Source: a bacterium HR20 (lineage in GTDB: Bacteria > Bacteroidota > Ignavibacteria > Kapaibacteriales > NICIL-2). From it: a stretch of 14,169 nucleotides of DNA. Shown in pieces: positions 7,888-14,169 of this stretch. Where the stretch lies: contig BEHW01000054.1 in the NCBI GenBank assembly GCA_002898675.1, forward strand, positions 1 through 14,169. The letters run 5' to 3'. The position numbers were made by a program, and so were the translations under genes. The stretch's first letter is position 1; each line of letters starts with the position of its first letter. Under the pieces are notes generated by a model, which searched no databases, had not been told where the DNA came from, and saw only the letters and a list, made by a program, of their open reading frames with translations.

Positions 7888-8633
7888 TGCGACACTCCGT
7901 TGGAGAACCACCGTCCAAGCGCGCTCGGGAGCATCGCGCGCCAGGTTGGCCAGTCGTGCATGTACTCAGGTCCCCAGATGTCCACGTAGTTGGGAATGCC
8001 TTTGGCACCGAGAATGTGCCCCATGCGAATCGAGCTTTCCGGATGCTCGTAGGGACCTTGCCCCGTCATGAAGTACACGTGCCGCTTCGCACGCAGCATC
8101 GGCAGCCAGTAGTCATCGTTGAGGTTCGGCAAATAGTGCACCGGCGAGTTGAAGTAGCAGTTGTCATCCCAGTAGCCGCCGGTGTACCAGGACAGATCGT
8201 AGGTTCCGCTCATTGCAATTGTGCCGTCAAAAAGGTCGGGGCGGCGAAAGAAGCTGTTCGCTGCGTGGTAGGCGCCGAGCGACACTCCGCTCGTGATGAT
8301 GGGAACGCGCCCGCGGCAGTCGTTCCAGATGAAGGGGACGACTTCCTCGGCGACGTAGGCGTTGTATTGCTGGTGGCGGATGGCTTTCTCGCGTGGATGC
8401 ATGCGGTCGTTGAGCCAGCTTTCGCTGTTGATGCTGTTGATGGAATAGACCTTCACCGTGCCCTGCTCAATGAAGGGACGAATTGCCTCGATGAGATAGA
8501 AACGTTCGTATTCGAGGTAGTCCGCCGCAGCGCTTGGGAAAAGGAGTAACGCAAAGCCGTAATGACCGTAGGCGACAAGCTCCATGTTCTTTCGCAGGTG
8601 CGGACTCCACCACGTGTAGATGTCTCGGCGCAT
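7878..8633 (-). CDS. Esterase family protein (COG4947/PF00756-like alpha/beta hydrolase)
   Basis: This 251-residue predicted alpha/beta hydrolase has no signal peptide. The family start is clear: MRRDIYTWWSPHLRKNMELVAYGHYG, in which the WxSP...MEL pattern marks the N-terminus of COG4947 esterases. The nucleophile elbow is GVSLG (116-120) with Ser118, followed by AYHAANSFFRRPDLFDG and the GTYDL segment. DDNCYFNSPVHYLPNL (156-171) and the C-terminal EYMHDWPTW (223-231) with probable catalytic His226 are also family hallmarks. The substrate is unknown. The open frame continues upstream to 9323, but that stretch reads through the antisense of the PEBP gene and has no family character. The ATG at 8633 lacks a Shine-Dalgarno sequence. 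It lies 40 bases after the PEBP gene and overlaps the MqnA-like gene by 10 bases. Confidence 0.88.
   Translation of the reverse strand: MRRDIYTWWSPHLRKNMELVAYGHYGFALLLFPSAAADYLEYERFYLIEAIRPFIEQGTVKVYSINSINSESWLNDRMHPREKAIRHQQYNAYVAEEVVPFIWNDCRGRVPIITSGVSLGAYHAANSFFRRPDLFDGTIAMSGTYDLSWYTGGYWDDNCYFNSPVHYLPNLNDDYWLPMLRAKRHVYFMTGQGPYEHPESSIRMGHILGAKGIPNYVDIWGPEYMHDWPTWRAMLPSALGRWFSNGVSQCG
7895..7898 (-). promoter_or_regulatory. Ribosome-binding site inside the esterase gene deciding the MqnA-like start
   Basis: The minus strand reads GGAG followed by 7 bases and ATG at 7887. It lies within the last codons of the esterase gene and supports the internal ATG over the GTG at 7911. Confidence 0.6.
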
Positions 8634-8660
8634 GGAGGAATGGGAAAATTCAACACAGCG

Positions 8661-8668
8661 CGAAAATA
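8661..8668 (-). promoter_or_regulatory. Putative -7 box (TATTTTCG) of the esterase gene
   Basis: The minus strand reads TATTTTCG in the 40-base gap after the PEBP gene, 28 bases before the esterase ATG. The identical octamer precedes the PEBP gene (9233-9240). It has one mismatch to TAnnTTTG. It suggests the esterase and MqnA-like genes also have their own promoter. Confidence 0.35.
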
Positions 8669-8673
8669 GAGCC

Positions 8674-9195
8674 CTACCGGCTGCTGCGCTGGTACGTGCC
8701 GATAAGGACTGCTTCCGCAAGGATGTGGCCACGCATTGCCGTTTCCAGCTCGGCTTTCGTCGGCTTGTCGAGTTCGAGGGGTGTATCGAGTGCGTAGAGC
8801 TTGAAAAAGTAGCGGTGACGTCCGATCGGCGGGCACGGGCCACCGTAGCCAGTGCGTTTCCAATCGTTGATGCCTTCGCGGGTGCCGTGCGGAAGTTGGT
8901 CGCTCCGGACGCCTTCGGGGAGTGCGGTCGCCGTCGGCGGGATGTTGAAGAGCACCCAATGCACCCACGTCCGCCGAGGTGCGCGTGGATCGGGAGCATC
9001 GGGGTCGTCCACGATGAGCGCCATACTCTTTGTGCCCGGTGGGACGCCATGCCACTGGAGCGGCGGCGAGACGTCCGCGCCTTCGCACGTGTACGTGCGG
9101 GGGATTGCGCCGTTATGCGGGAATGCGGGTGAGCGAAGTTCCATCGTTCCACCTCCGATGAGTGCAACAACGGCTGTGACAATTGGCACAAGCAT
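8674..9195 (-). CDS. YbhB/YbcL family Raf-kinase-inhibitor-like (PEBP) protein
   Basis: This is a phosphatidylethanolamine-binding-protein fold, 173 residues from the ATG at 9195 or 156 from the ATG at 9144. Ligand-pocket motifs are visible: DDPDAPDP (63-70, longer numbering), the VHWVLFNIP strand (78-86), GGPCPP (118-123) and the GRHR turn (125-128) followed by YFFKLYALD. The bacterial function is not established; ligand or regulatory binding is the usual suggestion. Residues 1-17 of the longer form are almost wholly hydrophobic, like an export signal or anchor, but have no basic residue at the start. Both starts have strong ribosome sites: GAGGAA 6 bases before 9195 and GGAGGT 6 bases before 9144. 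I give the longer form because a chance hydrophobic run of this length is unlikely. It is the first gene of the minus-strand cluster with the esterase and MqnA-like genes. Confidence 0.88.
   Translation of the reverse strand: MLVPIVTAVVALIGGGTMELRSPAFPHNGAIPRTYTCEGADVSPPLQWHGVPPGTKSMALIVDDPDAPDPRAPRRTWVHWVLFNIPPTATALPEGVRSDQLPHGTREGINDWKRTGYGGPCPPIGRHRYFFKLYALDTPLELDKPTKAELETAMRGHILAEAVLIGTYQRSSR
9151..9156 (-). promoter_or_regulatory. Strong internal ribosome-binding site (GGAGGT) for the short PEBP form
   Basis: GGAGGT lies 6 bases before the internal ATG at 9144 on the minus strand. This start gives a 156-residue protein beginning MELRSPAF, the usual YbhB N-terminus, with no hydrophobic leader. 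Confidence 0.5.
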
Positions 9196-9232
9196 CGCGG
9201 GTTCCTCGAAGGTTGTGCGGCAGCGTTGTGTG

Positions 9233-9240
9233 CGAAAATA
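9233..9240 (-). promoter_or_regulatory. Putative -7 box (TATTTTCG) of the PEBP gene
   Basis: TATTTTCG on the minus strand ends 38 bases before the ATG at 9195. It is identical to the box before the esterase gene, and the shared context extends to cTATTTTCGC. No -33 element is apparent. Confidence 0.35.
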
Positions 9241-9348
9241 GGAGTGCGCCGATGGACACTGTGCCTTGACGAGAACATCACTCTTGAGAGAATGCATCGT
9301 CTGCTGAGGACTGCGCTTCGCACGATGATGCACGCTGAAGGTACTGCG

Positions 9349-9356
9349 TAATTTCG
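9349..9356 (+). promoter_or_regulatory. Putative -7 box (TAATTTCG) ahead of the helicase gene
   Basis: TAATTTCG is an AT-rich octamer in GC-rich surroundings, similar to the other boxes here. It ends 86 bases before the helicase ATG, so the leader would be longer than for the other genes. The 9196-9441 gap, the longest in the window, holds this box, the PEBP promoter on the other strand and no convincing gene. Confidence 0.3.
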
Positions 9357-9431
9357 TTCGGCATAGGTGACTGCTCGGCGCGTTCCGCAGGACGCAGACA
9401 GGCGCTACCGTTCCAACGACGTTGGACCTCC

Positions 9432-9436
9432 AGGAG
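9432..9436 (+). promoter_or_regulatory. Ribosome-binding site fixing the helicase start
   Basis: AGGAG with a 5-base spacer precedes the ATG at 9442. It supports this start over the in-frame GTG at 9367, which would add 25 residues with no family character. Confidence 0.6.
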
Positions 9437-9441
9437 TTTCG

Positions 9442-12400
9442 ATGCCGCAGATTTACGACAATATCCACCTCCACCTCATCGATGGGCTGCGCCAATTTGC
9501 CGGCGCTGCCCAGTCGTGCGCATTCTGCGTCGGCTACCTCAACCTGCGCGGATGGGATCAATTGGCCGACCTCGTGGACACGTTACCTGGCGGGACAGAA
9601 GATGCCGCCTGCCGCCTACTCGTCGGCATGCACCGCCCGCCCGAAGAGGAGATGAAAGCTCTCGCCGGCCTCAAGCGCAGCGATGTAATCGTGGACGGCC
9701 CTACGCTCGCACAGCTCAAACGCCGCATGACCGAGAGCTTCAAGCAGCAACTCGAGTTCGGCGTGCCGTCCGATCAGGCGGAACGCACGCTGCGCCGACT
9801 GGCTGAGCAGCTCCGCGCGCGCAAGGTCTTCCTCAAGGCGTTCCTACGTTATCCTTTGCACGCCAAGCTGTACCTCGCTCGCCGTAGCGATCCCGTTACT
9901 CCCCTCATCGGCTTCGTTGGCAGCAGCAACCTTACCCTGGCTGGGCTCTCGCACCAAGGCGAGTTGAACGTGGACGTGGTCGAGCAAGATGCCGCCAGAA
10001 AACTGCAAGCTTGGTTCGATGATCGCTGGCGCGATGAGCTGGCCGTGGACTTGAGCGACACGCTCGCCGAGCTGATCGAGACCAGTTGGGCGCGCGCCGA
10101 TCTGGTCCGCCCCTACCTGGTCTATCTCAAGATCGCCTACCACCTCTCGGAAGAAGCGCGCCAGGGCGAACGCGAGTTCCGCCTCCCGCGCATCTTCAGC
10201 GAGAAAGGTACGCCACTGCTCGATTTTCAGGAACGAGCCGTCTCGCTTGCGGCGCACTACCTCTACCGCCGTGGCGGCGTCTTGCTCGGCGATGTCGTGG
10301 GACTGGGCAAAACGCTCATGGCTACCGCCATTGCCCGCATCTTCCAAGAGGACGACCAGAGCAACACGCTGGTCGTGTGCCCGCCGAAGCTCGCGCCCAT
10401 GTGGGAGCAGTACCTGCAGACCTATGAAATCAACGGCCGCGTACTCTCGCTCGGCAAAGTCATCGAAACGCTGGGGCGCGACGACGCGCCGCGCTACCGG
10501 CTGCTCGTCATTGACGAAAGCCACAACCTGCGCAACCGCGAAAGCAAGCGCTACCGCGCCTTGAGCGACTACATCGAACGCAACGAGCCGCGCGTGCTAC
10601 TGCTCACCGCCACGCCGTACAACAAGCACTTCAGCGACCTCGGTAACCAACTGCGCCTGTTCCTCGACGAAAACCAGGACCTCCACGTGCGACCCGAACG
10701 CTTCTTCCAGGCGTGGGCAAAGCTCGGAAAGAACGAGATGGACTTTGTCGCGCAATTTCAGACCTCGCCGCGCTCGCTGCGCGCCTTCGAGCAAAGCACC
10801 TTCCCGGAGGATTGGCGCGACCTGATGCGGCTGTTCCTGGTGCGGCGCACGCGCCAGTTCATCATCCGCCACTACGCCCAGTTCGACGAACAAAAGCAGC
10901 GCTACTACGTCCTGCTCGGCGGCAAGCCCGCCTATTTCCCCACTCGCGTGCCGAAGCGACTTGCCTTTACGATCGCCGAGGACGACCCCACCGACCAGTA
11001 CGCGCGCCTACTTCGCGAAGACGTCGTGCAAGTGATCGAAAGCCTCGCGCTCCCACGCTATGGGATGGCGCAGTACCTTGTCGCTGATGCCGATCGCCGT
11101 GCGAAAGGCGATGAAAAGCGCATCCTCGACAACCTCAACCGCGCGGGCCGTCGCCTGATTGGCTTTTGTCGCACGAACCTGTTCAAGCGGCTCGAATCGA
11201 GCGGCTCGAGCTTCCTGCTCTCGGTGCACCGGCACATCTTGCGCAACCTCGTCGCGCTCCACGCGCTCGAAAAGGGCCTGCCCGTGCCCATCGGCACGCA
11301 GGATGCCGCGCTGCTGGACACGGCCGTCAGCGATGCCGACGAAGAGTTCGCGGTCGCTGAGGAGGACGTTGCCGCACCGCTCGACGAAAGTGCTGCCGAG
11401 AGCGCAGCAGCAGGAGCCGCTCAAGACTCACTGGCAGCGTTCAAAGCGCGCGCTGCCGCTGTGTACGAGACCTACGCCCAGCAATTCCACGACCGCTTCG
11501 ATTGGCTCGCTGCGAAATTCTTCCGCCCTGAACTCCGGCAAGCCCTCGAAGCCGACGCCACCGCGTTGCTGGGTATTCTCGCACGCATTGGTGCGTGGGA
11601 CCCCAAACGCGATACCAAGCTTGAAGAACTCACCAAGCTGCTGACCACGCAGCACGCCCGCGATAAAGTGCTCATCTTCACGCAGTTCGCCGATACCGCG
11701 CAGTACTTGCAACGCGAGCTGAGCAGGCGCGGCGTCCGCGATCTCGAGGTCGTGACCAACCAGACGGGCGATCCGGTCGCGCTGGCTCGCCGCTTTAGCC
11801 CCAATTCCAACGGTGGCCTGCGCACAGGGGAACAGGAGCTGCGCATCCTCATCGCCACCGATGTCCTCGCCGAGGGTCAGAACCTGCAAGACGCCCACAT
11901 CATCGTCAACTACGACCTGCCCTGGGCGATCATTCGCCTCATCCAGCGCGCCGGCCGCGTGGATCGTATCGGCCAGCAACACGACACCATCCTCGTGTAT
12001 TCGTTCCTCCCCGCCGATGGCGTCGAGCGCATCATCCGGCTGCGCCAGCGACTTTTCCGCCGGCTTCAGCAAAACCAGGAAGTCATCGGCACCGACGAAA
12101 CCTTCTTCGGTGAGGAGGCTGCAGGTAAGCTGCGCGATCTCTACACCGAAAAAGCCGGGACGCTCGACGACGACCCATCCGACGAGGACATTGACATGGC
12201 CAGTCTGGCGCTGCAAGTTTGGAAGAGCGCCTCTGCTGCCGATCAAAAGGAAGCCGTGGCACTGCCGCCCATCGTCTCTGCCACACGCGCGCTCCCCGAA
12301 ACCGCCGATCCAGCCCAGCATCCCCCTGGCGTCATCACCTACCTGCGCTACCCCGATGGCACCGACGCACTCGTGCGCGTGGATGAACGCGGCGCGCTGG

Positions 12401-12906
12401 TGTCGCAGTCCATCTCAGCCATCTTTGGCGCGGCCGCCTGCGCGCCAGACGAGCCGCCGCTCGAGCGTGCAGAAAACCATCACGCGCTTGTCGCCCGCTG
12501 CGCAGAACTTGCCACCGAAGAGCAGACCGTCCTCGGCGGCCAGCTCGGCTCGCTGCGCAGCGTCCGCCGCAAGCTCTACGAGCGGCTCAAGCGCTATCGC
12601 GAGCAACTTCAAGCCAAGCCCACGCTCTTTGCCCCAGAGACGCTCGAGCAGCTCAATAGCGTGCTCGACCTGCTCTGGAAATTCCCGCTCCGGCGAGCAG
12701 CACAGGATGCTATCAGCAGGCAGATGCGGCTCGGCATCACTGACGAAGCATTGCTCGAGCTGGTGCTGCGCCGCGCCGCCGACGAGAACCTCTGTGAAGT
12801 GACCGCCGAAGAGACCCAAGCGCCAGCCGAACCGCGCATCATCTGCTCGATGGGATTAGCGGCAGCTTCACCAATGGCAACAACTACGGGAGATGACATG
12901 CAATGA
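9442..12906 (+). CDS. PLD-nuclease/SNF2-helicase fusion protein (restriction or phage-defence type)
   Basis: This is a 1154-residue cytosolic protein. Residues about 1-220 form a PLD-like (HKD nuclease, COG3886-type) domain: HAK at 140-142 (His140, Lys142), then GSSNLT at 160-165, with GELNVDVVE after it. A SNF2-family helicase core follows, with motif I GDVVGLGKT (283-291, Lys290), motif II DESH (358-361), motif III TATP (389-392), VLIFTQF (743-749), motif V ATDVLAEGQNL (805-815) and motif VI QRAGRVDRIGQ (835-845). All key residues are present, so ATP-driven DNA translocation is expected. An acidic, alanine-rich stretch (about 628-662) separates the two lobes, and about 270 C-terminal residues are of unclear type. 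The single HKD motif implies action as a dimer, as in other PLD nucleases. The next gene, an N6-adenine methylase, overlaps it by four bases, so a restriction-modification or DISARM-like role is likely. It is not a canonical DISARM arrangement as far as can be seen. Confidence 0.88.
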   Translation: MPQIYDNIHLHLIDGLRQFAGAAQSCAFCVGYLNLRGWDQLADLVDTLPGGTEDAACRLLVGMHRPPEEEMKALAGLKRSDVIVDGPTLAQLKRRMTESFKQQLEFGVPSDQAERTLRRLAEQLRARKVFLKAFLRYPLHAKLYLARRSDPVTPLIGFVGSSNLTLAGLSHQGELNVDVVEQDAARKLQAWFDDRWRDELAVDLSDTLAELIETSWARADLVRPYLVYLKIAYHLSEEARQGEREFRLPRIFSEKGTPLLDFQERAVSLAAHYLYRRGGVLLGDVVGLGKTLMATAIARIFQEDDQSNTLVVCPPKLAPMWEQYLQTYEINGRVLSLGKVIETLGRDDAPRYRLLVIDESHNLRNRESKRYRALSDYIERNEPRVLLLTATPYNKHFSDLGNQLRLFLDENQDLHVRPERFFQAWAKLGKNEMDFVAQFQTSPRSLRAFEQSTFPEDWRDLMRLFLVRRTRQFIIRHYAQFDEQKQRYYVLLGGKPAYFPTRVPKRLAFTIAEDDPTDQYARLLREDVVQVIESLALPRYGMAQYLVADADRRAKGDEKRILDNLNRAGRRLIGFCRTNLFKRLESSGSSFLLSVHRHILRNLVALHALEKGLPVPIGTQDAALLDTAVSDADEEFAVAEEDVAAPLDESAAESAAAGAAQDSLAAFKARAAAVYETYAQQFHDRFDWLAAKFFRPELRQALEADATALLGILARIGAWDPKRDTKLEELTKLLTTQHARDKVLIFTQFADTAQYLQRELSRRGVRDLEVVTNQTGDPVALARRFSPNSNGGLRTGEQELRILIATDVLAEGQNLQDAHIIVNYDLPWAIIRLIQRAGRVDRIGQQHDTILVYSFLPADGVERIIRLRQRLFRRLQQNQEVIGTDETFFGEEAAGKLRDLYTEKAGTLDDDPSDEDIDMASLALQVWKSASAADQKEAVALPPIVSATRALPETADPAQHPPGVITYLRYPDGTDALVRVDERGALVSQSISAIFGAAACAPDEPPLERAENHHALVARCAELATEEQTVLGGQLGSLRSVRRKLYERLKRYREQLQAKPTLFAPETLEQLNSVLDLLWKFPLRRAAQDAISRQMRLGITDEALLELVLRRAADENLCEVTAEETQAPAEPRIICSMGLAAASPMATTTGDDMQ

Positions 12907-14169
12907 ACACCCTTCTCCAACGTATCCACTCGTGCCTGAACGCCGCCGGCTCGCCGCAGAAGCTCGGCGAGCTATTCTGCCAAACCCTCCACTGGAGCGC
13001 GCCGCGCGGCTTGATGTCGCGCACGCTCGATCTTGGCGCGCCCATCAGAGCGAGCATCACCCTCGATCCGGTGGCGCAGCTTTCGGGTTTGCCGGTCTAT
13101 CGCGTCGTCTGGCCTGGGGATCGGCTTCCGGGAATCACCGCCCGCCGCGCCGTGCAGCGTGCGCTCAAGGCCACTCACGCCGAGCACCTCCTCTGCTACG
13201 TCACCCAAGACGCCCGCCAGCTTGCCTTCACCTGGGCACGCGAGCGATCCGACGGCAAAATCGAACTCCGCACGCTGCCCTACGAAGCTGGCTCGACAGC
13301 CCGCGCCACCATTGAACGCCTGGGCGAACTGGCCTTCAGCCTCGATGAGCTGACGCACGGCGAGCCGCCCATCACCACCCTCACCGACAAGCTCAACCGC
13401 GCCTTCGACGTCGAAGCGGTCACCCGGCGATTCTTCGACGATTACAAAAAAGTCTTCGCCACGCTGCAACGCCAGCTCTTCAGCGCAACAGCCGACAGGG
13501 TCTGGGCGCACGATTACGCGCTGCAACTGCTCAACCGACTGATGTTCCTCTACTTCATCCAGCGCAAGCGCTGGCTCGGCGACAACCCAAACTTCGTTGC
13601 CGATTTTTGGCGCGCTTACAAAGATTCAAACCAACCCGCCGACAGCTTCTTCGAGCGCTGGCTCTCCGTGCTGTTCTTCGAGGCATTCAACAACAAATTC
13701 CACGGCGGCCACCGGCATTTCCCCGAAGAGATTCGCTCGGCACTCCAGCTTGCGCCCTATCTCAACGGCGGACTCTTCACGCGCAACCAGCTCGACGATG
13801 CCTACAGCGTGACGTTGCCCGACGCGTTCTTCGCCACGCTCTTCGATGAGTTCGACGGCAGCAGTCCCGGCTTCCTCGAACGCTACAACTTCACCATCGC
13901 CGAATCTACCCCGCTCGACATCGAAGTCGCCGTTGACCCCGAAATGATCGGCAAAGTCTATGAGTCGCTGGTCAACCTCACCTCCGAAGGAATCGTCGAA
14001 GAAGACCAGCGCGGCTCGGCCGGCATTTTCTACACCTCGCGGGTCGAGATTGACCTGATGTGCCGCCTGGCGCTCGTGGACGCGCTGGCCAATCGGCTCG
14101 GCGCGGACAAAAAACCGCTGCTCTACGACGCCGTCTTTGCGTATGAGACCGCCGAGAAAGACGCCGCCG
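12903..14169 (+). CDS. Eco57I-type N6-adenine DNA methylase, 5' part only
   Basis: The frame opens with ATG at 12903 inside the helicase end (ATGA overlap, indicating coupled translation) and runs open for 422 codons to the window edge. A GGAG lies 10 bases upstream. The visible part is the N-terminal half of Eco57I/type IIG-like methylases. It begins with a beta-rich segment (about 40-150), continues with a helical segment rich in aromatics (YALQLLNRLMFLYFIQRK, about 205-222), then YLNGGLF, FTIAEST and the characteristic DIEVAVDPEMIGKVYESLVN (339-358). It reaches GIFYTSR (374-380), which aligns with the family GIFYTPR that leads into the SAM-binding region. The SAM motif and catalytic NPPY are beyond the window, so activity cannot be judged. 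Full family members usually exceed 900 residues. Its expected role is to methylate host DNA, protecting it from the PLD-helicase partner. Confidence 0.85.
   Translation, partial: MNTLLQRIHSCLNAAGSPQKLGELFCQTLHWSAPRGLMSRTLDLGAPIRASITLDPVAQLSGLPVYRVVWPGDRLPGITARRAVQRALKATHAEHLLCYVTQDARQLAFTWARERSDGKIELRTLPYEAGSTARATIERLGELAFSLDELTHGEPPITTLTDKLNRAFDVEAVTRRFFDDYKKVFATLQRQLFSATADRVWAHDYALQLLNRLMFLYFIQRKRWLGDNPNFVADFWRAYKDSNQPADSFFERWLSVLFFEAFNNKFHGGHRHFPEEIRSALQLAPYLNGGLFTRNQLDDAYSVTLPDAFFATLFDEFDGSSPGFLERYNFTIAESTPLDIEVAVDPEMIGKVYESLVNLTSEGIVEEDQRGSAGIFYTSRVEIDLMCRLALVDALANRLGADKKPLLYDAVFAYETAEKDAA

Noticed and set aside
7878..9323. Long version of the esterase frame (481 codons)
   Set aside because: Family similarity begins only at the ATG at 8633. 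The upstream part is another reading frame through the PEBP gene on the same strand.
9292..9351. 20-codon plus-strand open frame (MHRLLRTALRTMM...) before the helicase gene
   Set aside because: The purine stretch is too close to the ATG to be a proper ribosome site, the frame runs into the putative promoter box, and nothing supports translation.
9442..14169. Direct assignment as class 1 DISARM (drmD-drmMI)
   Set aside because: The helicase carries its own PLD domain and no drmA, drmB or separate drmC gene is visible, so the name would go beyond the evidence.

Overview
The window reads as a chromosomal segment of a Gram-negative bacterium from the Bacteroidota/Chlorobiota side of the tree, possibly a Kapabacteria- or Ignavibacteria-like lineage. 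This is inferred from three things. There is a large exported protein of the type these groups secrete. There is a TonB-dependent receptor-like barrel with an N-terminal carboxypeptidase-regulatory domain. Several gene starts are preceded by AT-rich boxes (TAATTTTG, TATTTTCG, TAATTTCG) close to the Bacteroidota -7 element TAnnTTTG. No RNA gene, CRISPR array or insertion sequence was found.

Left part (1-9195), chromosomal-type genes. A minus-strand gene (1-2121), open at the left edge, encodes at least 707 residues of an exported, cysteine-containing, multi-domain beta-rich surface protein. It is divergent from yggS (2261-2959, PLP homeostasis protein), which is followed 61 bases later by a TonB-dependent receptor-like barrel protein (3021-5447). 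A minus-strand SAM methyltransferase (5477-6298, GTG start) is divergent from a short-chain dehydrogenase (6451-7179). The dehydrogenase ends only 6 bases from a convergent minus-strand cluster. In transcription order that cluster is a PEBP/YbhB-like protein (8674-9195), a COG4947-type esterase (7878-8633) and a divergent MqnA-like protein (7186-7887). The last two overlap as ATGCGGATAG, with a GGAG ribosome site inside the esterase gene, so they are probably translationally coupled.

Right part (9442-14169), DNA-defence/restriction-type cassette. A 1154-residue protein fuses an N-terminal phospholipase-D (HKD) nuclease-type domain to a complete SNF2-like helicase. An Eco57I-type N6-adenine methylase gene follows with an ATGA overlap and runs off the window before its catalytic motif. 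Base composition here looks richer in G+C than at the left end, which fits an acquired module. A nuclease and translocase fused in one polypeptide and coupled to a separate methylase is the most interesting system in the window. It uses the same kinds of parts as DISARM (PLD protein, SNF2 helicase, adenine methylase) and as ATP-dependent restriction enzymes of the NgoAVII/CglI type, but in a different arrangement. Whether further partner genes follow cannot be seen.

All coding gaps are shorter than 300 bases. The longest is 9196-9441, which holds putative promoters in both directions.
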